Shown here piece after piece: positions 17,240 to 25,349 of a stretch of 63,553 nt of DNA. The position numbers were made by a program, and so were the translations under genes. The DNA is from Reyranella soli (lineage in GTDB: Bacteria; Pseudomonadota; Alphaproteobacteria; Reyranellales; Reyranellaceae), in NCBI RefSeq assembly GCF_007992495.1, contig NZ_BKAJ01000090.1:1-63553 (forward strand), given 5' to 3'. The notes beneath the pieces are model-generated. The model was not told where the DNA came from and searched no databases. It saw nothing but the letters and a program-made list of their open reading frames with translations. How positions within the stretch are numbered: the first letter of the stretch is position 1; each line of letters starts with the position of its first letter.

Positions 17240-17710
17240 CTAGTGCACCAGCTCGCGGGTCGTGAACTCGCGGCTGCGCATACCGCGGATCACGATGCCC
17301 TGACGGTCGGGATCGGCCCACGCGTCGACGACCGGAACAGGCTTGGGGGCGTTCTGGATCCTGGCGATCCAGGCGCGTGCGTCGTGCAGGCTCTTGAACA
17401 GCTCGACCGGCCCCTCGTGGGCGGTCTGGTTGGCGAACATCCGGGGAAACGGCTGGTCCAGCTCGCGCACGACGAAGGCGATCGGTCCGCGGCCGTCGGC
17501 GTCGGCGCGCAAGGTCATTGCCAGGGCCATGACGTCGGCCGGCTGGAAATCGAAACGGGCGCTGGCGACCTCGACGATCTTGGCGAAGCGGCGGACCCGG
17601 GCGTCGGCCAGTTTTTGCGCGGTGCCGCGCACTTCATCGCCACTGACAGTACCGCGCGCCACAATCGTCACAAGACGATGGAGCGGCGATATCTCCATGT
17701 AGATCGGCAT
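17240..17710 (-). CDS. Conserved hypothetical protein, possibly STAS/SpoIIAA-like
   Basis: I do not recognise a named family. The 156-residue soluble protein (MPIYMEISPLHRLVTIVARGTVSGDEVRGTAQKLAD...) alternates short beta strands and helices and resembles STAS/SpoIIAA-like proteins with a strand-turn opening and a helix around VELFKSLHDARAWI. It has no signal peptide or membrane segment. The ATG at 17710 lies 140 bp from the divergent EF-hand gene. The call is based on pattern only. Confidence 0.65.
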   Translation of the reverse strand: MPIYMEISPLHRLVTIVARGTVSGDEVRGTAQKLADARVRRFAKIVEVASARFDFQPADVMALAMTLRADADGRGPIAFVVRELDQPFPRMFANQTAHEGPVELFKSLHDARAWIARIQNAPKPVPVVDAWADPDRQGIVIRGMRSREFTTRELVH

Positions 17711-17850
17711 GCCTTCCCACTACACTACGGGGCGTCCCTGTCTGCAACAATCGGCCGGGTGGACGGTGGATCGGCGATTTTCTTCTGGCGGTGGCTGGCG
17801 CGACCCTCGGTCTTTTTCTACGAATGCGCCGGGGGAAGTAAGGAAGGGTG

Positions 17851-18882
17851 ATGAGAGCGATAATTCTGCTGTGCCTGCTTGCGCTGCCGGTGGCTGCCCA
17901 CGCTCAGACGACCGGCCAGCCCGCGGGGCAGCCAACCGGGCAACCCCCCAGCCAGCCCACAGGCCAGGCTACTGCTCCGCCTGCAGGCCCGGCGCCCATC
18001 CCGCTGCCGCCGTGGTTCATCGAGATCGACACCGCCAAGAAGGGCGAGGTCGCGCGCGCCGACTTCCTGAAGTACCGCATGAAGTCGTTCGACGATCTCG
18101 ACCTGAACAAGGACGGCAAGATCTCGCTCGAGGAATTCCTCAAGCTCGCCGAGCCGCCGCACTCCAGCGACCAGCCGGGCGGGCCGAGCCTGGAGGACCG
18201 CCGCAACCGCCTCCGCGCTGCCTTCCAGAACCTCGACCTCAACAGCAGCGGCTTCATCGAGCGCGCCGAGGCGGAAGCGCCGATCCAGTCGGAGTTCAAT
18301 CAGTTCGACACTGACCGCGACAACAAGATCACCGAGCCTGAGATCCGGCTGATCATGCAGCGGCTACAGCAGCGGCAGATGGCCGAGCGCCAGCAGGCCG
18401 AGGCGGAGCGACGCAAGGGCCTGGTCGCGCTCAACGAGCTCATGGACATGCAGATGCGCGACGCCGACAAGCTCGACAAGAACAACGACGGCAAGATCAG
18501 CCAGCAGGAATATCTCCTGGCCGCCGGTCCGGCCGACGGCGCGCAGAGCGAGGGCCTGCTGCCGTACGACATCCGCAAGAAGCTCGTCATGATCAAGTTC
18601 AACGACATCGACAGCAACAAGGACGGCATCATCGACCGGCCTGAGCTGACGGCCTACGCACTGAAGGAGTTCCTCGAGACCGACCTCAACAAGGATCGCT
18701 TCCTCGACCAGGAGGAGGTCAAGAAGTTCCAGGAAGCCGAGGCCGCGAAGACGCAGGAGCTGATCAAGAAGATGATGCCGCCGCCGGCGCCGCCAGCGCC
18801 GCCGAAGCCGGCACAGCCGCAGCGCGCACCGGCGCCCCAGCAGGGCGCGCCGCCGACCGGCCTGCCTCAGGGGACGCGGTAA
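17851..18882 (+). CDS. Secreted calcium-binding protein with six EF-hand motifs
   Basis: The 343-residue protein starts with a signal peptide (MRAIILLCLLALPVAAHAQ) and a Gln-Pro-Gly repeat stretch (GQPxGQP), then six EF-hand loops: DLNKDGKISLEEF, DLNSSGFIERAEA, DTDRDNKITEPEI, DKNNDGKISQQEY, DSNKDGIIDRPEL and DLNKDRFLDQEEV. Most keep the Asp/Asn and Glu ligands at loop positions 1, 3, 5 and 12; the second and last are weaker. A Pro/Ala/Gln-rich tail ends the protein. GTG at 17848 precedes ATG 17851; I use the ATG. It is divergent from the unknown gene at 17240 and convergent with engB. Role unknown. Confidence 0.87.
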   Translation: MRAIILLCLLALPVAAHAQTTGQPAGQPTGQPPSQPTGQATAPPAGPAPIPLPPWFIEIDTAKKGEVARADFLKYRMKSFDDLDLNKDGKISLEEFLKLAEPPHSSDQPGGPSLEDRRNRLRAAFQNLDLNSSGFIERAEAEAPIQSEFNQFDTDRDNKITEPEIRLIMQRLQQRQMAERQQAEAERRKGLVALNELMDMQMRDADKLDKNNDGKISQQEYLLAAGPADGAQSEGLLPYDIRKKLVMIKFNDIDSNKDGIIDRPELTAYALKEFLETDLNKDRFLDQEEVKKFQEAEAAKTQELIKKMMPPPAPPAPPKPAQPQRAPAPQQGAPPTGLPQGTR

Positions 18883-18896
18883 GCGTACAGGCACGC

Positions 18897-18965
18897 TGTC
18901 ATCCCGAGCGTAGCGAGGGACCTTTACTGTCGCCTCAATGGTCCCTCGCTACGCTCGGGATGACA
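18897..18965. terminator. Perfect 26-bp inverted repeat, probable bidirectional terminator/REP
   Basis: Arms 18897-18922 and 18940-18965 are perfect reverse complements (TGTCATCCCGAGCGTAGCGA...), separated by 17 bases. It lies between convergent genes (EF-hand and engB). The sequence belongs to the same GTCATCC(T/C)GAGCG family as the repeats at 37446-41076, with CCCGAG in place of CCTGAG. There is no clear U-tract, so it may be a dispersed repeat that also works as a terminator. Confidence 0.72.
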
Positions 18966-18972
18966 GACGTCG

Positions 18973-19635
18973 CTAGCCCAGGCCTACGGCTGCAATCTCG
19001 GCCCTGAGTTCCGGAATCCCGAACCCCGTCTCGCTGCTGGTCGGCAGCACTTCGGGATGCGCCGCGCCGTGCTTGCGCGCGACCGCCTCGGCAGCCGCCA
19101 CGGCGCGCGGTACGTCGGCCGCCTTGAGCTGGTCGCACTTGGTCAGCACGAGCTGGTAGGACACCGCGGCCTTGTCGAGGTTCTTCATGGTCTCACGGTC
19201 GGTGTCCTTCACGCCGTGCCGCGAATCGATCAGCAGGCAGACGCGCTTCAGCGTCGGCCGACCGCGCAGGTAGGCCGAAGCAAGGTCCTGCCACGCCTCC
19301 TTCATCGAGCGCGAGACCTGGGCGAAGCCGTAACCCGGCAGGTCGACCAGGTAGAGCCGGCCGGCGAGGTCGAAGAAATTGATCTGGCGAGTGTGGCCGG
19401 GGTTTGACGAGGTGCGCGCGAGCGTGCGCCGGCCGGTCAGCGCATTGACCAAGCTCGACTTGCCGACATTGGAACGGCCGGCAAAGGCCACTTCAGGCAG
19501 CGAGATCGCCAGCATCGACTGGGGCGACGCAGCACCAGCCACGAACTCGCAGGGGCCGGCAAAGAGCTTGCGCGCCGCCTCGATCTCCTCCGCCGCGCGC
19601 CCCTCTTGCTCTTGATCTGGCCCTTGATCTGGCAT
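18973..19635 (-). CDS. engB: Ribosome biogenesis GTPase EngB (YihA/YsxC)
   Basis: EngB is an essential GTPase for 50S assembly. The 220-residue protein has the P-loop GRSNVGKS (residues 53-60), switch region TSSNPGHTRQINFF, G3 DLPGYGFA, G4 TKCD and a C-terminal TSSETGFGI G5-type motif. ATG 19635 overlaps the yidC TGA (ATGA), so the pair is translationally coupled. A longer frame to 20751 is merely an open shadow through yidC. Place in the rpmH-rnpA-yidD-yidC-engB block is canonical. Confidence 0.96.
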   Translation of the reverse strand: MPDQGPDQEQEGRAAEEIEAARKLFAGPCEFVAGAASPQSMLAISLPEVAFAGRSNVGKSSLVNALTGRRTLARTSSNPGHTRQINFFDLAGRLYLVDLPGYGFAQVSRSMKEAWQDLASAYLRGRPTLKRVCLLIDSRHGVKDTDRETMKNLDKAAVSYQLVLTKCDQLKAADVPRAVAAAEAVARKHGAAHPEVLPTSSETGFGIPELRAEIAAVGLG

Positions 19636-21491
19636 CAGCGCTTCTTCGCCTTGCTGCCCTTCTTGCCGCCTCCACCGCCTTCGGCGGTCGCGGGAGCCGG
19701 TGCCGGCGCCGCGGTGGCCACGGCCGGCTTGCCCTTGCCGCCGATCTGGGCGCCATGCCGGCGCATAATCGTGTACTGCTGGGCGATCGACAGCGTGTTG
19801 CTCCACGCCCAGTAGATCACCAGGCCGGCGGCGAACGGCGCCAGCATGAAGGTGAACAGGATGGGCAGGAACTGGAACACCCGCGCCTGCACCGGATCGG
19901 TCGGCGCCGGGTTCAGCTTCTGCTGCAGGTACATCGTCACGCCCATGATGAGCGGCCAGATGCCGATGTTGAAGAAGTGCAGGAACTCCGGCACGTGCCA
20001 CTGGAACAGGCCGAAGCCGGTCAGGATGGTGAGCGGATCGGGCGCGCTCAGGTCCTTGATCCAGCCGAAGAACGGCTGATGGCGCATCTCGATGGTGGTG
20101 TAGAGCACCTTGTAGAGCGCGAAGAACACCGGGATCTGCACCACGATGGGCAGGCAGCCCGCCGCCGGATTGACCTTCTCGCGGCGATAGAGCTGCATTA
20201 GCTCCTGGTTCATGCGCTGGCGGTCCTCGCCGTAGCGCTCCTTGAGCTTCTCCATCTCCGGCTGCAGCGCCTTCATCTTGCTCATCGCCGCATAGGACTT
20301 GTTGGCCAGCGGGAAGAACACCGCCTTGACGATCACCGTGAGGATCAGGATCGACAGGCCGAAGTTGCCGAGGTGCACGTAGAGCCACTCGAGCAGCCAG
20401 AACAGCGGCTTGGTGAAGAACCAGAACCAGCCCCAGTCGATGGTGAGGTCGAACTTGTCGATGCCGTACTTGGTCTCGTAGTCGGAGATGATGCGCACGA
20501 TCTTGGCGCCGGCGAACAGCTTGGCGTCGGTCGTTGCGGTAGCGCCCGGCGCGATCGCCTGGCCCGGCGCGATGTAGTCGATCTGGTATTTCAGGTCCGG
20601 ACCCGAGCCGGTCTGCTTGATGGTGACGTCGACCTTCTGCTTCTGATCGGGGATCAGCGTCGCCATCCAGTACTTGTCGGTGATGCCGACCCAGCCGCCG
20701 GTCGTGGCGATCTTCTGCTGCTTGTTGTCCTTGAAGTCGGAGTAGCCCCACTCCTTCAGGCTGTTGTTGAAGACGCCGTAGGGACCTTCATGGAGAATGT
20801 AGATGCCCTCGGCCTTGGGCTCGCCGTAGCGGACGACCAGGCTCCAGGGATAGACGGTGACCGGCTTGTCGGTCTTGTTCTCGACGCTCTGCTTGACGTC
20901 GAACATGAAGTATTCGTCGAGCGAGATGTCGAGGGCGAAGATCAGGCCCTGGCCATTGTCCCAGGTGAGCCGCACGGGCTTGCCCGGCGCCACCGTGTCC
21001 TTGTCGGCGGTCCACACGGAATCGGGCCCCGGCACCTTGATCGACGGATCGGCCGGCGACCAGCCGAACTCGGCGTAATAGGGATGCTCGCCACCGACCG
21101 GCGACAGCACCGGCACGGGCGGGCTCTTGGGATCGACGGTCTCGCGATACTTGACCAGACGCACGTCGTCGATGCGCGCGCCCTTGAGCGCGATCGAGCC
21201 GACCAGCTCGGGCGTGTCGAAGGTGACGCGCGGCGAGCGGGCGAGCGCCTCGCTGCGGCTCACGATCTGCGGTGGCTGGTTGGCCGGGGCGCCGGGCTGG
21301 GCCGTGCCCTGGGTGCCGGGCGCACCGGGGGCGCCGGGTGCGCCGCTCGGCGCCTGCGGGGCGGTGCCGTTCTGGGTCGATGCCGTCTGCTGCTGATTGA
21401 CCGGCGGCTTGGCCGGCGGGAAGGCGTACTGCCAACCCATGATGATCAGCACCGAGAGCACGATGGCGATGATGAAATTCTTCTGGTCCAT
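19635..21491 (-). CDS. yidC: Membrane protein insertase YidC
   Basis: YidC inserts and folds inner-membrane proteins with or without SecYEG. The 618-residue protein opens with a membrane helix (MDQKNFIIAIVLSVLIIMGWQYAFPP), has a Gly/Ala/Pro-rich linker and a large periplasmic domain (about residues 90-350), then the conserved insertase core (WLYVHLGNFGLSILILTVIVKAVFFPLANKSYAAMSKMK...KVNPAAGCLPIVVQIPVFFALYKVL). It ends in a basic tail (GGGGGKKGSKAKKR) typical for ribosome contact. It is flanked by yidD and engB. Confidence 0.97.
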   Translation of the reverse strand: MDQKNFIIAIVLSVLIIMGWQYAFPPAKPPVNQQQTASTQNGTAPQAPSGAPGAPGAPGTQGTAQPGAPANQPPQIVSRSEALARSPRVTFDTPELVGSIALKGARIDDVRLVKYRETVDPKSPPVPVLSPVGGEHPYYAEFGWSPADPSIKVPGPDSVWTADKDTVAPGKPVRLTWDNGQGLIFALDISLDEYFMFDVKQSVENKTDKPVTVYPWSLVVRYGEPKAEGIYILHEGPYGVFNNSLKEWGYSDFKDNKQQKIATTGGWVGITDKYWMATLIPDQKQKVDVTIKQTGSGPDLKYQIDYIAPGQAIAPGATATTDAKLFAGAKIVRIISDYETKYGIDKFDLTIDWGWFWFFTKPLFWLLEWLYVHLGNFGLSILILTVIVKAVFFPLANKSYAAMSKMKALQPEMEKLKERYGEDRQRMNQELMQLYRREKVNPAAGCLPIVVQIPVFFALYKVLYTTIEMRHQPFFGWIKDLSAPDPLTILTGFGLFQWHVPEFLHFFNIGIWPLIMGVTMYLQQKLNPAPTDPVQARVFQFLPILFTFMLAPFAAGLVIYWAWSNTLSIAQQYTIMRRHGAQIGGKGKPAVATAAPAPAPATAEGGGGGKKGSKAKKR

Positions 21492-21503
21492 GGGGTCAGA
21501 CTT

Positions 21504-21761
21504 TTAAGCGCGCTCGGCGGATTGACAGGAAAGCTTCGGCGGCACGGGATCGAAGCCCGCGCCTCCCCATGGCCCGCAGCGGCACAGCCGATGGGCGGCC
21601 AGCCAGCTGCCGCGCAGCGCGCCATGGCGCGCCACCGCCTCGGCCGCATAGGCCGAGCAGGACGGCTCATAACGGCAGGCGCCGACGAAGAAGTAGGCCA
21701 GCGTCAGCTGATAGAAGCGGATCGCGCCACGCAGCGCGCCGGACATCAGGCGGGAGAACAT
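21504..21761 (-). CDS. yidD: Membrane protein insertion efficiency factor YidD
   Basis: The 85-residue protein carries the YidD hallmark CRYEPSCSAYAAEAVARHGALRGSWLAAHRLCRCGPWGGAGFDPVP with its conserved Cys residues. An amphipathic N-terminal helix (LRGAIRFYQLTLAYFFVGA) fits peripheral inner-membrane association. It helps YidC-dependent insertion. It starts 52 bp after rnpA and ends 12 bp before yidC. Confidence 0.95.
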   Translation of the reverse strand: MFSRLMSGALRGAIRFYQLTLAYFFVGACRYEPSCSAYAAEAVARHGALRGSWLAAHRLCRCGPWGGAGFDPVPPKLSCQSAERA

Positions 21762-21813
21762 GCGGCCCGGAAACTGGCGATTTGCCGGGGCATGCGCAAG
21801 GCGTCCGTGCAGG

Positions 21814-22191
21814 TCATGGCGTCGCGAGGGACGACGTGGCGGCCAATGCTTTCAGCCGCTTGAGGGCCTCGAGCAGTTCCAGGCGAAGGGCGCCGTAGTC
21901 GCGGGCGATGGCGGCCTGGCGGCCGACCAGGACGTAGTCGAGATCGGGGCGTGCCCGGCCCGGGATCACCTCGCGGGCGGCCTCGCGCAAGCGACGGCGG
22001 ACCCGGTTGCGCACGACGGCATTGCCGACCTTGCGGCTGACGGTGAAACCGACCCGGATGGCCGGCAGGGCGAGGTCCGTGGGGGCGGGGGCGACCTGCA
22101 GGACAAAGCCCGGCATGGCGCAGCGCCGGCCGGCCTGGACGCGCAGAAAATCGCGGCGGTTCGGCAGCCGCCCGAGGCGCGCCGAGGCCAA
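21814..22191 (-). CDS. rnpA: Ribonuclease P protein component
   Basis: RnpA is the protein subunit of RNase P, which matures tRNA 5' ends. The RNR signature is clear: VGFTVSRKVGNAVVRNRVRRRLREAAREV. An N-terminal RLGRLPNRRDFLRVQAG segment matches family starts. No ATG is available; TTG 22191 is the best-placed start (125 residues), 14 bases after the rpmH stop, but there is no strong ribosome site, so a start overlapping rpmH is possible. The longer open frame to 22362 lies antisense-frame through rpmH and is not real. Confidence 0.9.
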   Translation of the reverse strand: MASARLGRLPNRRDFLRVQAGRRCAMPGFVLQVAPAPTDLALPAIRVGFTVSRKVGNAVVRNRVRRRLREAAREVIPGRARPDLDYVLVGRQAAIARDYGALRLELLEALKRLKALAATSSLATP

Positions 22192-22205
22192 TTTGGCGGG
22201 GCCGG

Positions 22206-22340
22206 CTAGGCCGAGAGGCGCTTGCGGCCCGACTTGCGGCGGCTGGCAATGACCTTGCGGCCGCCCACCGTCGCCATCCGCGACCGGAAGCCGTGCCGGC
22301 GCTTGCGCACCAGCTTGCTCGGCTGATAGGTGCGTTTCAT
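22206..22340 (-). CDS. rpmH: 50S ribosomal protein L34
   Basis: This 44-residue gene is short and easily missed. It reads MKRTYQPSKLVRKRRHGFRS then RMATVGGRKVIASRRKSGRKRLSA, the whole of L34. AAGGAG lies seven bases before the ATG. It leads the rpmH-rnpA-yidD-yidC-engB block. Confidence 0.98.
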   Translation of the reverse strand: MKRTYQPSKLVRKRRHGFRSRMATVGGRKVIASRRKSGRKRLSA

Positions 22341-22390
22341 CACGCAACTCCTTCAAATACAAGACCCCCGCCAGTTACAGCGGGGGCTAA
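22341..22390 (-). promoter_or_regulatory. rpmH leader with ribosome site and small hairpin
   Basis: Read on the minus strand, the leader contains a hairpin with 7-bp arms (22365-22371 and 22380-22386) and an 8-base loop, then a purine-rich AAGGAG site before rpmH. The hairpin stands 17-25 bases upstream of the ribosome site and could be a leader structure or simple stabiliser. No T-tract follows, so it is not an obvious attenuator. Confidence 0.45.
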
Positions 22391-22440
22391 TTCTGTGGGC
22401 GAGGGTAATAAGCGGGGCCGGCCCCCGAGTCAACGAGGCT

Positions 22441-22493
22441 GGGAGCGCGGGCCTCTGGCCCGCTCATGATGCGGGCCAGAGGCCCGCGCTCCC
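22441..22493. repeat. Perfect 23-bp inverted repeat with 7-base spacer
   Basis: Arms 22441-22463 (GGGAGCGCGGGCCTCTGGCC...) and 22471-22493 are perfect reverse complements around TCATGAT. It lies between the divergent rpmH and glutathione transferase genes, so it is not placed as a terminator. A shortened relative (GGGAGCGCGGG...GCGCTCCC) occurs at 29649-29679 between the histidine kinase and the DUF1499 gene, which marks it as a dispersed repeat. Confidence 0.8.
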
Positions 22494-22505
22494 GTACAAT
22501 GGGCC

Positions 22506-23153
22506 ATGTCCCTTGTCCTGCATGGCTACCACTACAGCGTCTATAACCGCATCGCCCGGCTGGCCCTCGCCGAAAAGGGCGTCGCCTACGACCGGGTCGA
22601 GGTGAACCCGTTCGCCGAGCCGTCGCCCGAGTACCTGGCGCTGCACCCTTTCGGCCGGGTGCCCACCCTGGTCCATGACGGCTTCGTCCTCTACGAGACC
22701 GGCGCCATCACCCGCTATATCGACCGCAGCTTCGCCGGACCGGCGCTGCAGCCAGGATCGCCGCAGGCGCTCGCCCGCATGGACCAGCTGATCGGCGTCA
22801 TCGATTCCTACGGCTACTGGCCGATGGTCCGGCAGGTCTTCTCGCATCGCGTCTTCCGGGCCGCCGCCGGCCGGCCGGTCGACGAGGCGGAGATCGCTCA
22901 AGGCCTTTCCGGCTCGGCCAAGGTCCTGGCCGCTCTCGAGGCGCTGGCGTCCGAACCTTTCCTCACCGGGGCCGACCTGTCGCTCGCCGATCTGCATGTC
23001 GGCGCGATGGTCGCCTACTTCACGCTCGCTCCCGAAGGCACCGCTGCGTTAGCCAAGTACCCGCGGCTTGCCGCATGGTGGGCGAGAGTCAGACAGCATG
23101 CGAGCTTCACCACGACCGATCCGGGTCTGCCAAAACCTGATCGCGTCACCTAG
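22506..23153 (+). CDS. Glutathione S-transferase family protein
   Basis: The 215-residue protein has a thioredoxin-like N-terminal domain (LVLHGYHYSVYNRIARLALAEKG...PFGRVPTLVHDGFVLYETGAITRYID) with the cis-Pro VPT and the E-T/S glutathione-gamma-glutamyl site, then an all-helical domain with SLADLHVGAMVAY. It probably conjugates or reduces small electrophiles using glutathione. It is alone between rpmH and the VTT gene. Confidence 0.9.
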   Translation: MSLVLHGYHYSVYNRIARLALAEKGVAYDRVEVNPFAEPSPEYLALHPFGRVPTLVHDGFVLYETGAITRYIDRSFAGPALQPGSPQALARMDQLIGVIDSYGYWPMVRQVFSHRVFRAAAGRPVDEAEIAQGLSGSAKVLAALEALASEPFLTGADLSLADLHVGAMVAYFTLAPEGTAALAKYPRLAAWWARVRQHASFTTTDPGLPKPDRVT

Positions 23154-23225
23154 GCGTGAGCGCATTTGCTTTGAGGCAGCGGGCCAACAAGCCAATATCG
23201 ATCGTGAAGCCACGCAAAGGGCGAC

Positions 23226-23942
23226 ATGACCTCCCAGATGTGGCGCCGGCTCGCACCGGCGGCGATCCTGCTGCTGGGACTGGCGCTGTTCCTGCTGTTC
23301 GGCCTCGAACGCTACTTCTCCTTCGAGATGTTGAGCCGCAACCATGCCGCCCTCCTCGCCTGGGTGACGGCCAACACCATGCTCGCCGTCGTCCTGTTCG
23401 TGCTGGCCTACACGCTGGTCGTGGCCTTCTCGCTGCCGATCGCCATCATCATCACGCCGCTCAGCGGCTTCCTGTTCGGCGTCTGGATCGGCGCCGTCCT
23501 GTCGGTGATCGGCGCCACGCTGGGCTCGGTCGCGGTGTTCCTGGCGGCGCGCACCGCCTTCTACGATCTCTTCCACGCCCGCGCCGGCGCCATGCTGGCG
23601 CGCTTCGAAGACGGCTTTCGCCGCGACAGCTTCAGCTATCTGTTGTTCCTGCGCCTGGTGCCGGTGTTCCCGTTCTGGCTGGTCAACATCGTGCCGGCGC
23701 TGCTCGGCATGAAGCTCGGCCCCTACACGCTCGCGACCTTGATCGGCATCATCCCGGCGGCGTTCGTCTATGCCGGCGTCGGCGCGAGCTTCGGCCTGCT
23801 GTTCGACCGCGGCGAGTCGCCGGACCTCGGCATCATCTTCGAATGGCGCATCCTGCTGCCCCTGCTCGGCCTCGCCGCACTGGCGCTGGTGCCGGTGCTC
23901 TATGCGCATCTACGCGGCCGCAATGACAACGCTCGCTCCTGA
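23226..23942 (+). CDS. TVP38/TMEM64 (VTT-domain) membrane protein
   Basis: The 238-residue protein has about six membrane segments and the VTT core: SLPIAIIITPLSGFLFGVWIGAVLSVIGATLGSVAVFLAARTAF, then FSYLLFLRLVPVFPFWLVNIVPALLGM and IPAAFVYAGVGAS. It is related to the DedA/VTT family, whose members move lipids across membranes. The start at 23226 follows AAAGGGCGAC. The downstream oxidoreductase begins 20 bases before its stop, a pairing seen in many proteobacteria. Confidence 0.9.
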   Translation: MTSQMWRRLAPAAILLLGLALFLLFGLERYFSFEMLSRNHAALLAWVTANTMLAVVLFVLAYTLVVAFSLPIAIIITPLSGFLFGVWIGAVLSVIGATLGSVAVFLAARTAFYDLFHARAGAMLARFEDGFRRDSFSYLLFLRLVPVFPFWLVNIVPALLGMKLGPYTLATLIGIIPAAFVYAGVGASFGLLFDRGESPDLGIIFEWRILLPLLGLAALALVPVLYAHLRGRNDNARS

Positions 23943-25341
23943 CGTCTGCATCGTCGGCGCGGGCTCGGCCGGCCTGGTCGCGGCAGCCGGCGCCGCGCAA
24001 CTCGGACTTGATGTGGTGCTGATCGAGCGCGCCGCGATGGGCGGCGATTGCCTCAACCAGGGCTGCGTGCCGTCCAAGGCGCTGATCGCCGCGGCCAGGA
24101 TGGCGCAGGCGCAACGCGACGGCGCCCCCTTCGGCATCGTCCCGGTCGAGCCCACGGTCGATTTCGCCCGCGTCATGGATCACGTGGCCGAGGTGATTGC
24201 GGCCATCGCCCCCAACGATTCGGTCGAGCGCTTCGAGAAGCTCGGCGTCCGCGTCCTGAAGGAGGAAGCGCGCTTCATCGGCCGCACCGAATTGCAGGCC
24301 GGACCGCATCGCATCAGCAGCCGACGCATCGTGCTGGCGACCGGCTCCCAACCGGCGGCGCCGCCGATTCCCGGCCTGGCCGAAGCAGGCTTCCTGACCA
24401 ACGAGACGATCTTCGCCAACCGTACCCTGCCCAGCCACCTGATCGTGATCGGCGGCGGGCCGATCGGCCTGGAGATGGCCCAGGCCCATCGCCGGCTGGG
24501 GTCGCGGGTCACCGTGCTCGAGGTCGCCGAGTTCCTCGCCAAGGACGATCCCGAACTCGCCACCATCGTCGTCGCGCGCCTCAGGAGCGAAGGCGTCGAC
24601 CTCTGCAATCACACCAAAATCGCACGCGTCGACCGTTCACCGGCGGGCGTCGTGGTGATCCTGGAGAGCGGCGAGCGCCTGGAAGGATCGCACCTGCTGG
24701 TGGCAGCCGGCCGCGCGCCGGTCGTCGACGGCCTCGATCTCGACAAGGCCGGCGTCGCCCATACCGCCAAGGGGATTACGGTCGATGCTTCGCTCAAGAC
24801 GTCCAATCGCAATGTCTGGGCGATCGGCGACTGCAATGGTCTCTATGCCTTCACGCACATGGCGGGCTACGAGGCATCGCTGTTCATCCGCGGCGCCTTG
24901 TTCCGCGCACCCGCCCGACTCGATGCCGCGATCGTGCCCTGGGCGACCTACACCGATCCCGAGCTGGCGCAGGTTGGCCTCAGCGAACGCCAGGCGCGCG
25001 AGAAGCATGGCGATGCCATAAAAGTCCTGCGCTGGAAGCTCGCCGAGAACGACCGCGCCCAGACCGAGCGCACCACTGAGGGCATGGTCAAGGCGATCAC
25101 CGACCGGCGCGGCCGCATCCTGGGCGCCGCGATCGTGGCGCCGCACGCCGGCGAATTGATCCAGCCCTGGTGCCTGGCGATCGCCAAGCGGCTGAAAATA
25201 TCCGCGCTGGCGAGCTTCGTGCCGCCTTATCCCACCTTGGGCGAGGCGAGCAAGCGCGCCGCCGGCAGCTACTTCACCGAGACGCTGTTCGGCCCGCGCA
25301 CGCGCTGGCTGGTGCGCCTGCTGTCGCGCTTGCCTGTATAG
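23923..25341 (+). CDS. MerA-like FAD pyridine-nucleotide disulfide oxidoreductase
   Basis: The 472-residue class I flavoprotein has an FAD Rossmann motif (VCIVGAGSAGLVAAAGA), the redox pair GGDCLNQGCVPSKAL, an NAD(P) motif (LIVIGGGPIGLEMAQ) and the ANNVWAIGDC-type FAD site (NVWAIGDCNGLYAF). At the catalytic His position of lipoamide dehydrogenase (HPTxxE) it has YPTLGE, as in mercuric reductase, but it lacks the C-terminal Cys pair and the N-terminal HMA domain of MerA. The ATG overlaps the VTT gene by 20 bases. Its substrate is unknown; a quinone or small disulfide is possible. Confidence 0.88.
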   Translation: MTTLAPDVCIVGAGSAGLVAAAGAAQLGLDVVLIERAAMGGDCLNQGCVPSKALIAAARMAQAQRDGAPFGIVPVEPTVDFARVMDHVAEVIAAIAPNDSVERFEKLGVRVLKEEARFIGRTELQAGPHRISSRRIVLATGSQPAAPPIPGLAEAGFLTNETIFANRTLPSHLIVIGGGPIGLEMAQAHRRLGSRVTVLEVAEFLAKDDPELATIVVARLRSEGVDLCNHTKIARVDRSPAGVVVILESGERLEGSHLLVAAGRAPVVDGLDLDKAGVAHTAKGITVDASLKTSNRNVWAIGDCNGLYAFTHMAGYEASLFIRGALFRAPARLDAAIVPWATYTDPELAQVGLSERQAREKHGDAIKVLRWKLAENDRAQTERTTEGMVKAITDRRGRILGAAIVAPHAGELIQPWCLAIAKRLKISALASFVPPYPTLGEASKRAAGSYFTETLFGPRTRWLVRLLSRLPV

Positions 25342-25349
25342 TGGCCGCA

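Noticed and set aside
19636..20751. N-terminal extension of engB giving a 592-residue frame
   Set aside because: The extension is a shadow of yidC; EngB homology starts at ATG 19635.
22192..22362. Upstream extension of rnpA
   Set aside because: It passes through rpmH in another frame and shows no RnpA similarity before residue RLGRLPNRRDF.
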